A DNA stretch of 64,000 nucleotides. Source: Gracilimonas sp040117685 (GTDB taxonomy: Bacteria; Bacteroidota; Rhodothermia; Balneolales; Balneolaceae). The stretch covers positions 37,070 through 101,069 of the forward strand of contig NZ_JBEDYP020000007.1 in the NCBI RefSeq assembly GCF_040117685.2, given 5' to 3'. The notes under the pieces are model-generated. The model was not told the DNA's origin and did not search any database. It saw nothing but the letters and a program-made list of their open reading frames with translations. The translations under genes were made by a program, and so were the position numbers. Below, one piece after another: positions 8,742 to 18,571 of the stretch. Every line of letters begins with the position of its first letter. Positions within the stretch are counted from its first letter, which is position 1.

Positions 8742-10115
8742 ATGAGTATTACTCAAGAGTATATAGATCAGAATAAAGACAAATTTGTTGATGAGTTATT
8801 TGATTTACTGCGAATTCCCAGCGTCAGCACCGACTCCAGTAAGAAAGAGGAGATTAAAGAAGCAGCCGGATTTTTAGTCAGCCAGCTGAATAATCTGAAT
8901 CTTGATACAGTAAAAACCTACGAGACTCCGGGTAACCCGATCGTGTACGCTGAACACTGTCCTCACGATGATCGCCCTACTGTATTAATTTACGGCCATT
9001 ATGATGTTCAGCCTTCTGATCCTGAAGAGCTCTGGGATACCCCTCCTTTTGAACCCACCGTTAAAGACGGTCTGATTTACGCCCGTGGAGCCAGCGACGA
9101 TAAGGGCCAGGCTTTTACACACTTGAAAGCGGTGGAATCTTTTGTAAAAACCGGACAGGAACTTCCTGTAAATGTGAAGTTTATTCTGGAGGGTGAAGAA
9201 GAAATCGGCTCTCCCAATCTTGTTCCTTTCCTGGAAGAACATCAAGACCTGCTGGCTTGCGACATGGTTCTTATTTCTGACACGGCCATGTTCGGTGAAG
9301 ATCAGCCTTCTATTACTTACGGTCTCCGCGGACTGGCATATATGGAAATTGAAGTGGTTGGGCCTAATCGCGACCTTCACTCCGGAGTGTATGGCGGAGC
9401 TGTTGAGAACCCGGTGAATGTATTATGTGAAATCATTGCTAAACTGAAAGACGAAGATGGAGTGATCCGGATTCCCGGTTTTTACGATGACGTAGTCCCC
9501 TTGACTGAAGCGGACCGTGAGGCCTTTGCACAGCTTCCTTTTGATGAAGAGAAGTACAAGAATACGCTGGATGTGGATGCACTGCACGGCGAAAAAGGAT
9601 ATACCACACTTGAACGATCTTCAGCCCGCCCAACCCTGGACGTAAACGGAATTTGGGGCGGCTATACTAAAGAGGGCGCTAAAACGGTGCTTCCCTCTAA
9701 AGCAAACGCTAAAGTAAGCATGCGCCTTGTGCCGGATCAGGATCCCCATAAGATTGCCCAATTATTCAAGAAGCATGTGGAGTCGCTTGCACCTGATACC
9801 GTTAAAGTTACCGTTAATGAGCATCACGGTGGATATGCGTCGGTTACCGATCTTGATTTCTATGGTCTTAAAGCCGGTGCTCAAGCATTTGAAGATGTGT
9901 ATGAAACCGAAGCTTTGTTTTCACGAGAAGGTGGTTCCATCCCAATTGTTGCCGACTTTAAGCGCGTGCTGGGAGTTGAGTCCATCCTGATGGGTTTCGG
10001 GCTCACCAGCAATGCCATTCATTCTCCTAATGAGAATTTCTCGCTGAAAGATTTCCACCGGGGAATCAAAACCTCAGCCAGATTTTTAGAGTTGTTGCCT
10101 GAGTATGCTTCGTGA
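8742..10115 (+). CDS. M20 family dipeptidase
   Basis: This is a cytosolic di-zinc peptidase of the CNDP/PepV-like branch of M20, 457 aa. The metal and catalytic motifs are visible: LIYGHYDVQP (His ligand and Asp), ARGASDDKGQ (bridging Asp), EGEEEIGS (catalytic Glu and ligand Glu), and a C-terminal His ligand in SNAIHSPNENF. A dimerisation lid with NRDLHSGVYGGAV lies in the middle. There is no signal peptide, so it probably hydrolyses imported or turnover dipeptides inside the cell. It is monocistronic and convergent with the efflux operon, 45 nt separating the stops. Confidence 0.92.
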   Translation: MSITQEYIDQNKDKFVDELFDLLRIPSVSTDSSKKEEIKEAAGFLVSQLNNLNLDTVKTYETPGNPIVYAEHCPHDDRPTVLIYGHYDVQPSDPEELWDTPPFEPTVKDGLIYARGASDDKGQAFTHLKAVESFVKTGQELPVNVKFILEGEEEIGSPNLVPFLEEHQDLLACDMVLISDTAMFGEDQPSITYGLRGLAYMEIEVVGPNRDLHSGVYGGAVENPVNVLCEIIAKLKDEDGVIRIPGFYDDVVPLTEADREAFAQLPFDEEKYKNTLDVDALHGEKGYTTLERSSARPTLDVNGIWGGYTKEGAKTVLPSKANAKVSMRLVPDQDPHKIAQLFKKHVESLAPDTVKVTVNEHHGGYASVTDLDFYGLKAGAQAFEDVYETEALFSREGGSIPIVADFKRVLGVESILMGFGLTSNAIHSPNENFSLKDFHRGIKTSARFLELLPEYAS

Positions 10116-10160
10116 CTAATTGAACACTGATAAAACTGATAGAACAGAACCTTGTAATTT

Positions 10161-11645
10161 TTAACTATCCGTTTCCAAAATGATTGGGGTATTATTTTCG
10201 AAATTATACAAGGTGAGTCTTCGGAGGTTGTAATAGCCTGTCCAGTAGTTTCGCAGGGCCTGAATGTAGCTTCGGCGGGCACTATCTTTCTCATTCTGGG
10301 CGATGAAGAGGTTTGTTACATCAATCTTACCAATCAGGTAGCGGTTTTTGGCTACTTCATACCTCCGGTCAGCAATTACATCCGAAGTTTCTGCCAGCTC
10401 AACCTGGTTGCGAAGCTGTGAGAATTCCCGGACCGTACTGCGAACACTCAGGTCGAACTGCAGCTTTTGGTAGGCAATGGTATTAGCCGTTGCTGCCTGC
10501 TGATTTCGCGCCGCCTGAATTTCGGCTGTGTTTTTTCCCCAGTTAAAAATGGGAATCTGAAATCCCACTGTGAAAAACTGCCGGTTCTGAGGGTCACTAT
10601 ATACATCACTGAAATCTTCCGCCGTTTGGTTCAACCCATAACTGGCCTGAATGGATGCTGAAAAGCCGGCCTCCTTTCGGGCTTGGTCGTATGATTGATT
10701 TGCCTGAATTTCACTAAGCTCAAATTCCAGGGAGGTACTGTTATTCTCTCTGGCCAATTCGAGAGCCTTATCCACGTCAATATTCAGCTCGGGAGCATCT
10801 TCAGGGGTAATTACTTCCACTTCAGTTTCAGATGGAATGCCCAACAACGCTTTAAAGTTTTCTTCAGCCCGCTGAAAATTCAAATTGGCCGTGGTAAGAG
10901 ATGTTTCTGCATTCCGTAGTGCAAGCTCACTTTGCAGCAGATCATTCTCCGCGATACTCCCTACCTGGTATCGCCCCTGGGAAATATTATAAATGGAATC
11001 GTTTACCGTTACATTAAACTCCGCCACTTCAACATTAATCTTTGCCAGCAGAAAATCGAAGAAACTCTGAGTTACATTGAAGGCCAGGTCTTCCATGTCT
11101 TCAACATACTGCTTTTGCGCAATTTGATATCGAAGCGGTTCAATCTTATTTCTCCATTTCAGGCTGTTGAACTGAAACAGCGGTTGAAAGTAAGTAGCTA
11201 CCAGAGGGGTACTTTGCCACCGATAAACATTATCACCGTTAATGCCTCCATCAAACAAAATAAGCCGGTTGATTCCGCTCGACAGTGATAAGCGTCCCCC
11301 CGTGGGCATGATGTTTTGATTTATGGAAAGGTTCACTGAAGACTGTGACTGACTTTCTTCCTGATAGGTGGTTGAACCATCATCCAGCCTGTTTGCTGTG
11401 ATAGCTCGGCTATAGCTGGGAATGTCGCCATCTAAATCAAGACTGGGCAGTAAATCGGCCCTAAAGGATTTGTACCTCCATTTAGCCGAAACCAACTCGA
11501 AAGTAGCCGCACGGGCCAATGGACTATTTTGCCGGGCAACTTCAATGCTTTCTTCGAGGGTTAATGTTTGCTGAGACTGAGCTTCCAGACCGGAAGAAAA
11601 GAAAACCAGGGCAATAATCAGAAATCCGAAAAAACGTTTATTCAT
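10161..11645 (-). CDS. TolC-family outer membrane efflux protein
   Basis: From ATG 11645 the 494-aa product has a signal peptide (MNKRFFGFLIIALVFFSSGL) and the two repeated helical halves of the outer-membrane-factor family (LTLEESIEVARQNSPLARAA; later LDVDKALELAREN-like and QLRNQVELAETSDVIADRRY). It forms the outer-membrane channel of a tripartite exporter. The start overlaps the permease stop by 8 nt, so it is the last gene of the MFP-permease-OMF operon. Frames extending further upstream only read into the permease gene. Confidence 0.9.
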   Translation of the reverse strand: MNKRFFGFLIIALVFFSSGLEAQSQQTLTLEESIEVARQNSPLARAATFELVSAKWRYKSFRADLLPSLDLDGDIPSYSRAITANRLDDGSTTYQEESQSQSSVNLSINQNIMPTGGRLSLSSGINRLILFDGGINGDNVYRWQSTPLVATYFQPLFQFNSLKWRNKIEPLRYQIAQKQYVEDMEDLAFNVTQSFFDFLLAKINVEVAEFNVTVNDSIYNISQGRYQVGSIAENDLLQSELALRNAETSLTTANLNFQRAEENFKALLGIPSETEVEVITPEDAPELNIDVDKALELARENNSTSLEFELSEIQANQSYDQARKEAGFSASIQASYGLNQTAEDFSDVYSDPQNRQFFTVGFQIPIFNWGKNTAEIQAARNQQAATANTIAYQKLQFDLSVRSTVREFSQLRNQVELAETSDVIADRRYEVAKNRYLIGKIDVTNLFIAQNEKDSARRSYIQALRNYWTGYYNLRRLTLYNFENNTPIILETDS

Positions 11646-12996
11646 GTCGTAATGCGTGTACAGGGTCGTGTTGGGCTGCTCTTTTTGCGGGGTAGTATCC
11701 AAATACCACTCCAATAACAACGGCTACACCGAATGAAATTAAAATTGAAATTGGGGTTACTATGGTAGCAATTTCGGCAGACGCTTCAATGGCATAGCTG
11801 AATGCCATACCCAGAATAATGCCAATCACCCCTCCCGAAACGCTAATGGTTAGCGCCTCCGTTAAAAACTGAAGTTCTATATCTTTTTTCTGGGCTCCAA
11901 CGGCCATGCGGACTCCAATCTCCCGATATCGCTCCACCACCGAAGCGAGCATTATATTCATAATCCCAATCCCGCCTACTATCAATGAAATAGAAGCTAT
12001 GGAAGAGAGCACCAGGTTAAAAATTCGCTTCGTTCTTTGCTCTTGCTGCAGTAGTTGTTCGGGTACAATAATTTCATAATCAACAACCCCATTATGGCGT
12101 CGCTTCAGCATTCTGGATAATACCTCAGCAATAGATACGCTATACCTGGAATCGGTAACCCGAACAATCAGCTTATCTAACTGATGGTAATTATCTGTAC
12201 CGGCTTCTTCCTCTTCGCCATCACCCCCAAAAATCATAACCCGCATTCCGCTGCCGGCCGAAGCATCAATATCATCTTTAGTAACCAGCCCACGGTTTTT
12301 AAATCTCAAAAGAATGGTTGTAGCGGGTGTAAAAATATCCAGATTGTAATTACGGATCCCCAGGCTTTGAATATTTTCCGTTGTCAGCTCCTTTTTCTCC
12401 AATACTCCTATTACTGTTAACCAAAGGTTACCCGCTTTTATTTTTTTACCTATGGGATCCTGTCCTGCAAAAAACTTGGCCCGAACATCTGATCCAATAA
12501 TAGCTACCGGTGCGGAGTTTATAATCTGCTCTTCGCTGAAGTTATTCCCGTTTTGAATATGGAAGTTATTAATATCAAAGTACTCGTCATTTACTCCAAC
12601 AATTTTACCGCTCCGCATGCGGGCATTTCGGATAAAATTCGTATCGAAGATAATTTCCGGACTGATGTATTCCACCTCCGGCATAACATCTTTTATGTTA
12701 TACAAGTCCTGAAGGCTTAAACCGGGCGAGTATTTTCTTTGGTTGCCTTCTTTTTCCCCTTCCTCTCCAACGGTTCCTTCAACCTGCTCCATCACCGGCT
12801 GAATAATGACGTTATTAGTGCCCAATAGCTGCATTTGAGATAATATTTCCTGTTGGGCACCGGTACCGATAGCAAGCATCGCAATGACTGACGCCACTCC
12901 GAAAATAATCCCTAAAGAGGTGAGTAAAGCTCTCAGCTTGTTGCGCTGAATGGCTTCAATCGCAATATCAAAATTATAAAGTAGTTTGTTGAGCAC
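11638..12996 (-). CDS. MacB/FtsX-type ABC transporter permease
   Basis: The permease has an N-terminal membrane helix (LRALLTSLGIIFGVASVIAM), a large periplasmic MacB core domain (residues about 45-300), and three C-terminal helices in an FtsX domain (SIASISLIVGGIGIMNIMLAS; GVRMAVGAQKKDIELQFLTE; FGVAVVIGVVFGYYPAKRAA). The GTG at 12996, preceded by AAAGGA seven bases upstream, gives 452 aa; longer versions run into the preceding gene. The fused ATPase of true MacB is absent and no ATPase gene is adjacent, so the nucleotide-binding subunit must be encoded elsewhere. Likely exported substrates (peptides, antibiotics, lipids) cannot be deduced. Confidence 0.9.
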   Translation of the reverse strand: MLNKLLYNFDIAIEAIQRNKLRALLTSLGIIFGVASVIAMLAIGTGAQQEILSQMQLLGTNNVIIQPVMEQVEGTVGEEGEKEGNQRKYSPGLSLQDLYNIKDVMPEVEYISPEIIFDTNFIRNARMRSGKIVGVNDEYFDINNFHIQNGNNFSEEQIINSAPVAIIGSDVRAKFFAGQDPIGKKIKAGNLWLTVIGVLEKKELTTENIQSLGIRNYNLDIFTPATTILLRFKNRGLVTKDDIDASAGSGMRVMIFGGDGEEEEAGTDNYHQLDKLIVRVTDSRYSVSIAEVLSRMLKRRHNGVVDYEIIVPEQLLQQEQRTKRIFNLVLSSIASISLIVGGIGIMNIMLASVVERYREIGVRMAVGAQKKDIELQFLTEALTISVSGGVIGIILGMAFSYAIEASAEIATIVTPISILISFGVAVVIGVVFGYYPAKRAAQHDPVHALRHE

Positions 12997-13006
12997 GTGA
13001 GTTCCT

Positions 13007-14266
13007 TTACCGCTTAGTGATTGGTTCACTGAGCATCTTCCTTTCCACACCATTGGTGTCTTCCGGAACCGTCAAGTACAACTCATCATCCATGGAAACT
13101 CCATTGTAAATTACAACCGAGTTGTCGTTCATTTCTCCTAATTCAACCTGCTGCATCAGCGGATAAACTCCATTCTTTTTGAAAACGAAGCTTAGAGAGT
13201 CAACTGCATGTACCGCCTCAAGTGGTACAAATAACGCATCCTCCATTTTGTTGATCAGAATTTTGTTGCTGGTTGTCATAGCCGGGCGAAGCAAACTGTC
13301 GCTTTCATTAATTTCTATGATCACCTCAAATACCTTAGAATCATAATTTTTCCGCTGCTCACCAATATTTGCAACATCCGTAACCGTTCCTGTTAGTTTT
13401 TTGTCGGGCACGGCATCCAGGCCAATAGTTACTTTTTGTCCTAACGCTACTTTTTGAATATCTACCTCATTGATGTAGGTCACCGATTCCATCACGGAGA
13501 AATCAGGTAATTCAGCCACAACCGGATTCCATGCACTAATTTGTTCACCTTCTGTAATTTTTGATCCATCCCAGTTCCGGCGGTATATAAGCATCCCCTG
13601 ATCAGGAGCATACACAGTGAATTGAGTCATCAACTCTCTGATCTTTTTAATTTCGTTCTGCTTCTTGCTCAGTTCTGCTTCTACTTCGCGAAGTTTGGCC
13701 TCATTCTGTTTTACTTTGGTTTGATAGTTTTTCTTTTCCTGCGCCAGCTGACGACGGGCTTTATCCAAAGCAATTTCGGCCTGCCGCTGTACCGCGGGCG
13801 ACTCATACTGAGACTGATCTAATTCAATTTGGCGTTCTTCTAAAGCAAATTCCAGGTTAATCAGGTTATCCCGTGCCTGCGATAATTCCAGCGTACTGTC
13901 CAGCTGCGCTTGCGTAACCTGAGATTCGGCTGATTGTAAATCAAGCTGGGCATCCTGTAGTTTACCCATGATTTCCGAACGATCAAGCTCCGCAATAAAA
14001 TCTCCCTCTTTCACAATTGTCCCTTCAGGAATCAGGCGTTGAATGGTCACATTACTGACCCGAAACTCTCTGATACCCTGGGGTCCCATTATTTCTTTGG
14101 AGTTTTTCGCACGAAGTTCTCCCGTACTGGTAACATCCACTACAAATTCTCCCTGAGATGGCATGGTAGTGAGCTCAACCGCTTCTGTTGTTTCTCCCCC
14201 GAATACAACCCAGGCAAGCATTGAAATGACGATTACTCCAACCGGAATCAAATATTTCTTCTTCAT
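13007..14266 (-). CDS. HlyD/MacA-type periplasmic efflux adaptor
   Basis: This 419-aa membrane fusion protein starts with an uncleaved anchor (KKKYLIPVGVIVISMLAWVV). A split biotinyl-lipoyl-like domain (VSNVTIQRLIPEGTIVKEGD) flanks a long coiled-coil hairpin between about residues 105 and 215 (heptads of Leu/Ala/Gln/Glu), followed by beta-barrel segments (LGQKVTIGLDAVPDKKLTGTV). It links the inner-membrane permease to the TolC-like channel. It is the first gene of the three-gene leftward operon; the permease start lies 10 nt beyond its stop. Confidence 0.92.
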   Translation of the reverse strand: MKKKYLIPVGVIVISMLAWVVFGGETTEAVELTTMPSQGEFVVDVTSTGELRAKNSKEIMGPQGIREFRVSNVTIQRLIPEGTIVKEGDFIAELDRSEIMGKLQDAQLDLQSAESQVTQAQLDSTLELSQARDNLINLEFALEERQIELDQSQYESPAVQRQAEIALDKARRQLAQEKKNYQTKVKQNEAKLREVEAELSKKQNEIKKIRELMTQFTVYAPDQGMLIYRRNWDGSKITEGEQISAWNPVVAELPDFSVMESVTYINEVDIQKVALGQKVTIGLDAVPDKKLTGTVTDVANIGEQRKNYDSKVFEVIIEINESDSLLRPAMTTSNKILINKMEDALFVPLEAVHAVDSLSFVFKKNGVYPLMQQVELGEMNDNSVVIYNGVSMDDELYLTVPEDTNGVERKMLSEPITKR

Positions 14267-14486
14267 GTGATAAGTAGTTTAAAAAGTGAGGCCAAATATA
14301 CCTTTTTTACCTAATGACGAATATACTATATAAATAGTTTTACAAGTACGCTAATGTATTGATTTTATTGCCCTATTTCCTAAATAAAATCCGGAATATA
14401 CCTCTTGCCATCAAAAAGTATCAAAGAAAAGGGGAGAGATGACTTTTAAGGAGTAGTTCTCTTGAACAGGTAAAGGTGAGCAGCAA

Positions 14487-14912
14487 CTACTCTTCTACCA
14501 GGGTGTTGTCAACCAATCCCGTTTCAAGATCATAGCTTTGGCCTGGTTGGGTATTATCTAAAATCTCTTTTGGGTCGTTGTTCTCATCAACAATAACAAC
14601 CCGGGGCTTATGGTCTTTAGCTTCTTCCGGCGTCATTTCAGCATAGCTGATTACGATAATACGATCACCCACCTGTGTCAATCTTGCTGCGGCACCATTC
14701 AGGCAGCAAACCCGGCTTCCTCTTTCACCGGGAATGGTATATGTCTCTAAGCGTGAACCGTTCGTGATATTCAGCACCTGCACTTTTTCGTAGGGGAGCA
14801 GGTTCGCTGCATCCAATAAATCCTGATCGATGGTGATGCTACCTTCGTACATCAGGTTGGCTTCGGTTACCGCCATTTGGTGCAATTTTGATTTAAACAT
14901 CGTGATTTTCAT
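14487..14912 (-). CDS. panD: Aspartate 1-decarboxylase precursor
   Basis: PanD makes beta-alanine from aspartate for pantothenate and CoA. The self-cleavage site is visible at Gly24-Ser25 in LMYEGSITID, the Ser becoming the pyruvoyl group. Lys9 (KSKLHQM), Arg54-equivalent and the GAAARLTQVGD segment are also present. At 141 aa it is slightly longer than the typical enzyme owing to an acidic C-terminal tail (NTQPGQSYDLETGLVDNTLV). It lies 10 nt after panC in the same transcript, so both precursors of pantothenate coupling are encoded together. Confidence 0.95.
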   Translation of the reverse strand: MKITMFKSKLHQMAVTEANLMYEGSITIDQDLLDAANLLPYEKVQVLNITNGSRLETYTIPGERGSRVCCLNGAAARLTQVGDRIIVISYAEMTPEEAKDHKPRVVIVDENNDPKEILDNTQPGQSYDLETGLVDNTLVEE

Positions 14913-14922
14913 CGTACTTCAC

Positions 14923-15774
14923 TCAGAGGTCTAAAATTATATTATCAATGAGGCGCGTTTTACCTAAATAAGCTGCGCCGGCAAGGATATATGTTATGCC
15001 GGCTTCTAATTTCTCTACCGGCTGCATATTATCCATAGAAAACACATTAAGATAATCATTTTTGAAGCCTTTCGCTTCCAGTTCGTCCTGTTGGTGTTTC
15101 AACAATAACTTTGGCTGATCCACTCCATCGCGAATGTGCTTTTCTACATACTGCAACGCCCGGTATAAACCCGGAGCAATTTTTCGCTCTTCATCACTCA
15201 AGTAGGCATTCCTGCTACTCAGGGCAAGCCCATCATTTGCACGTGCAACAGGCGCGGCCACCATTTCAATATCATGGTTGAATTCTTCCACCATTTGCGA
15301 GAGAATTTGGAACTGCTGAATATCTTTTTGTCCAAAAACAGCAACATCAGGATCAATGATGTTGAAGAGTTTATTTACCACCAGCGCAATTCCTTCAAAA
15401 AAACCAGGGCGACTTCCACCATCCATATGTTCATTCAGCACCTCAATGGTGATTCCGAAATATCGTTTACCGGTACCATACATAATTTGATCATTAGGGG
15501 TGAATACCGCTGAAACTCCTTCCCCTTCACATGCTTTCAGGTCTTTCTCCATCTGCCGAGGGTAGCTGTCAAAATCCTCATTCGGGCCAAACTGAGTTGG
15601 ATTTACATATATGGAAACAACAACTTCATCGGCTTTTTCTTTTGCCAGGCGCATTAAGGACAGGTGCCCTTCATGCAATGCTCCCATGGTTGGCACAAAA
15701 GCGATGGTTTTTCCGGCAGCCTTCAATTCAGCTACGATGGAACGGATATCCGATATGGTAGAAACTTGTTTCAT
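14923..15774 (-). CDS. panC: Pantothenate synthetase
   Basis: PanC ligates pantoate to beta-alanine using ATP. The 283-aa product from ATG 15774 shows FVPTMGALHEGHLSLMRLA (HxGH nucleotidyltransferase signature), VSIYVNPTQFGPNEDFDSYP, FGQKDIQQFQ and the KMSKS-like LALSSRNAYL. A TTG six bases upstream would add two residues and is not needed. It is followed by panD 10 nt later, forming a two-gene operon. panB is not in the window. Confidence 0.96.
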   Translation of the reverse strand: MKQVSTISDIRSIVAELKAAGKTIAFVPTMGALHEGHLSLMRLAKEKADEVVVSIYVNPTQFGPNEDFDSYPRQMEKDLKACEGEGVSAVFTPNDQIMYGTGKRYFGITIEVLNEHMDGGSRPGFFEGIALVVNKLFNIIDPDVAVFGQKDIQQFQILSQMVEEFNHDIEMVAAPVARANDGLALSSRNAYLSDEERKIAPGLYRALQYVEKHIRDGVDQPKLLLKHQQDELEAKGFKNDYLNVFSMDNMQPVEKLEAGITYILAGAAYLGKTRLIDNIILDL

Positions 15775-15837
15775 ATTCAAATAAAAAGAGACGCCTGTGT
15801 GGGGGCGTCTCCGAATGTAGGAAATGAAAAATACATG

Positions 15838-17604
15838 CTATACCGTACGGTCGGTATCGAAGTCTTCCAGAATCTCTTTAATACGATTCAGGAAAGCACC
15901 ACCATGAGCACCGTCAATAATACGGTGATCGTAACTCATGGAGAGATACATCATATGACGGATAGCGATCACATCACCGGCGTCCGTTTCCATCACAACC
16001 GGACGCTTCTCAATAGCACCCGTACCAATAATGGCTACTTGCGGCTGGTTAATAATGGGCGTTCCCATCAGGTTACCCACACTTCCGTAGTTAGTCAGGG
16101 TGATGGTTCCGCCCACTAAATCGTCGGGACTTAACTTCTTGCTTCGGGCTTTTTCGGCTACCTCATTTACGGAGTTAGCCAAACCAACGAGGTTTTTCTC
16201 CTGTGCTTTTTTGATAACCGGCACAATCAGTCCGCCTTCTCCACCGGTTCCAAGCGCAACCGCCAGCCCGAAGTTGATATCTTTCTTCAGGTGAATTTCA
16301 TCATCAACAACCGAACTGTTAATAAGCGGGAACTCCAGCATGGCGTTAATGATAGACTCCACAAACAGAGGAGTAAAAGTAAGCTTGGTTCCTGTTTTTT
16401 CCTGGAACTTGCCTTTGTTAGCATTTCTCCACTTCACCATGTTGGTTACATCCACTTCGGCAAATGTGGTAACGTGCGCAGAAGTTTGCTTAGATCGAAC
16501 CATGTGTTCGGCAATCATCTTGCGCATGCGATCCATCTTGATCACTTCCACATCACCCGAAGGAGAATGCTTCACATCCAGCTGACCGGCAGAAATAGAG
16601 CCATCAGAAGATTTTGACCCTGATGAAGGCTTGCTAAGTCCTGCAGAAGCTGCCTGTTTCTGCTGAGCCGGAGCGGACACTTTGCCGGCTTTTCGGTCTT
16701 CAACATATGCGAGAATATCTTTCTTGGAAACGCGTCCACCCTGTCCGGAACCGTCAATATTTTCCAGCTCTTCCTGGCTGATTCCTTCCTCTTTGGCGAT
16801 GGAGCGAACCAGCGGAGAGTAAAAACGACCATCACTCCCCACGCGCTGGGGCTCAGAGCCACCGGAAGTACCGTTGGTTGCAGCTGCTACAGGCTGGGCT
16901 TCCTGCTTCTGTTCGGCTTTAGTTTCTTTTTTCTCTTCTTTCTTCGGAGCCGGCTTACTTGAACCTGAACCTACAGATGCTCCTTCTCCGGTTGCAATAA
17001 CTGCTATTGTCTGCCCCACTTCAATGGTATCATTTTCTTCAGCAAGAATTTCAACAAGTGTTCCTGCCGCCGGGGAAGGCACTTCACTGTCCACCTTATC
17101 AGTAGAAATTTCCAGCAGTGTTTCATCTTCCTCAACCTTATCGCCAACCTGTTTCGACCAGCCAATGACGGTAGCTTCCACAACCGACTCACCCATTTGA
17201 GGCATCTGTACTTCGATGCGCTCGCCTTCGTCGCCACCACCTGAGGCAGCTGCTGGTGCTTCTTCAGTTTTCTCCTGAGCTTCGGCCTCCTGCGTTTCTT
17301 GCTGTGCAGTAGATTCTTCCGCTTCATCGGATCCACCTGAGGATACATCTCCGGCAGCATCTGCATCCGTTTCAATAATAGCGATCGGTTTACCTACTTC
17401 AATAACATCTCCTTCTTCAGCAAGCACTTCTACGAGTACACCTGCTTCGGGAGAGGGCACCTCTGTATCCACCTTATCGGTGGCTACTTCCAGTAAAGTT
17501 TCATCTACTTCTACAGTGTCGCCAACATTTTTGGCCCACTCTATAACGGTGCCTTCCATTACCGATTCGCCCATTTGGGGCATAACCACTTCTACCTTCG
17601 CCAT
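15838..17604 (-). CDS. 2-oxoacid dehydrogenase E2 (dihydrolipoyllysine acyltransferase), two lipoyl domains
   Basis: The 588-aa protein has two N-terminal lipoyl domains, each with a DKVD(T/S)EVPSP motif whose lysine carries lipoate (first at Lys44, second near residue 170). They are separated by Ala/Glu/Gln-rich linkers. A peripheral subunit-binding domain lies near 262-300 (SPLVRSIAKEEGI, GQGGRVSKKDILAYV), and the catalytic domain carries the SYDHRIIDGAHGG active site near residue 565. It is the acyltransferase core of a pyruvate, 2-oxoglutarate or branched-chain complex. The VDTEVPS lipoyl sequence and MPQMGESVMEGTVIEW start resemble branched-chain/2-oxoglutarate-type E2s in this phylum, but the substrate is not fixed by sequence. 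E1 and E3 genes are not adjacent. Confidence 0.9.
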   Translation of the reverse strand: MAKVEVVMPQMGESVMEGTVIEWAKNVGDTVEVDETLLEVATDKVDTEVPSPEAGVLVEVLAEEGDVIEVGKPIAIIETDADAAGDVSSGGSDEAEESTAQQETQEAEAQEKTEEAPAAASGGGDEGERIEVQMPQMGESVVEATVIGWSKQVGDKVEEDETLLEISTDKVDSEVPSPAAGTLVEILAEENDTIEVGQTIAVIATGEGASVGSGSSKPAPKKEEKKETKAEQKQEAQPVAAATNGTSGGSEPQRVGSDGRFYSPLVRSIAKEEGISQEELENIDGSGQGGRVSKKDILAYVEDRKAGKVSAPAQQKQAASAGLSKPSSGSKSSDGSISAGQLDVKHSPSGDVEVIKMDRMRKMIAEHMVRSKQTSAHVTTFAEVDVTNMVKWRNANKGKFQEKTGTKLTFTPLFVESIINAMLEFPLINSSVVDDEIHLKKDINFGLAVALGTGGEGGLIVPVIKKAQEKNLVGLANSVNEVAEKARSKKLSPDDLVGGTITLTNYGSVGNLMGTPIINQPQVAIIGTGAIEKRPVVMETDAGDVIAIRHMMYLSMSYDHRIIDGAHGGAFLNRIKEILEDFDTDRTV

Positions 17605-17906
17605 AAATTCTTTTGTTTTACTGCCTGTAAGGCGGTTTTAAGGAAAATTAAACGGACTCTAAAGTTCAGGATAATTCCAATTAGTTCAAAATAAGTATCG
17701 TTCCTTTAAAAATGGGAAAAGCGCTTTTTCTGAGGCTGAACAAAGCCGGATTATTTTATACCCGATAAATTTTACTTCAACCTGAGTATACTTCGTCATT
17801 GAATGTTCGTTATTCCCTGTTCAATGTTCTTAAAGGTTTGTCCTCAGTTCTGTTTTTATTAACTTCGCAAAGTTAGTCAAACAGCATAAATAAAAGTCTT
17901 GGCGCT
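17605..17906. other. Divergent intergenic region between the E2 gene and frr
   Basis: About 300 bp with no credible reading frame. It should hold the promoters of both divergent genes, but I cannot pin either. A stretch at 17801-17829 (GAATGTTC ... GTTCAATGTTC) is an intergenic repeat-like sequence related in wording to the palindrome after smc at 22122-22140. Confidence 0.5.
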
Positions 17907-18476
17907 ATGATATCGGAAGAATTACAGGAAATTATTGATGAAGCTGAAATCCATATGGATGAAGCCACTGCTTATTTTAAAAAAGAACTCTCTCATGTGC
18001 GTGCCGGGAAAGCCAATCCCGCTCTACTCGAAGGCATCAAAGTTGAATACTATGGTTCACAAACTCCGCTTCAGCAGCTGGCCAATGTAAGTGCTCCCGA
18101 AGCGCGGCTACTGGTTATTCAGCCTTATGATAAATCAAGCATGGAAGATATTGAAAAGGCAATTATGTCGGCCGGGCTTGGGCTGAACCCAAACAACGAT
18201 GGCGAACGCATTCTCATACCGCTTCCCGTACTAACCGAGGAACGACGTAAAGAGCTGGTTAAGCACTCCAAGGATATAGCGGAAAAAGCAAAAATCAGTA
18301 TCCGAAACACCCGTCGGGATGCTAACGACGCCATCAAGAAAAAAGTAGAGAGCGAATCTCTTTCCGAAGACTCCAAGTACGAGGCCGAAGATGAAGTGCA
18401 GCAGCTCACTGATAAATACACTGCCAAAGTTGACGAACTCCTCGAGAAAAAAGAAAAAGAAATAATGACGGTTTAG
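17907..18476 (+). CDS. frr: Ribosome recycling factor
   Basis: RRF splits post-termination ribosomes together with EF-G. The 189-aa length and motifs are typical: a helical N-terminus with ELSHVRAGKANPALLEGI, the beta-domain VEYYGSQTPLQQLANVSAPE, and the C-terminal helices with ISIRNTRRDANDAIKKK. In many bacteria frr follows pyrH; here it is followed by smc after a 95-nt gap containing an inverted repeat. Confidence 0.97.
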   Translation: MISEELQEIIDEAEIHMDEATAYFKKELSHVRAGKANPALLEGIKVEYYGSQTPLQQLANVSAPEARLLVIQPYDKSSMEDIEKAIMSAGLGLNPNNDGERILIPLPVLTEERRKELVKHSKDIAEKAKISIRNTRRDANDAIKKKVESESLSEDSKYEAEDEVQQLTDKYTAKVDELLEKKEKEIMTV

Positions 18477-18482
18477 CCGCTC

Positions 18483-18554
18483 AAATCCCAATGAACAATT
18501 CCCAAATTCCAGTTTCTTGCTTATTAACCTCTTCTTTTGGGATTTGGAATTTGG
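18483..18554. repeat. Two-part intergenic inverted repeat between frr and smc
   Basis: AAATCCCA (18483-18490) pairs with TGGGATTT (18538-18545), and CCAAATTCCA (18502-18511) pairs with TGGAATTTGG (18545-18554). It could be a terminator without a U tract or a decayed mobile palindrome. It resembles other short palindromes found between genes in this window. Confidence 0.6.
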
Positions 18555-18571
18555 TGCTTGAAAATTAGTCT

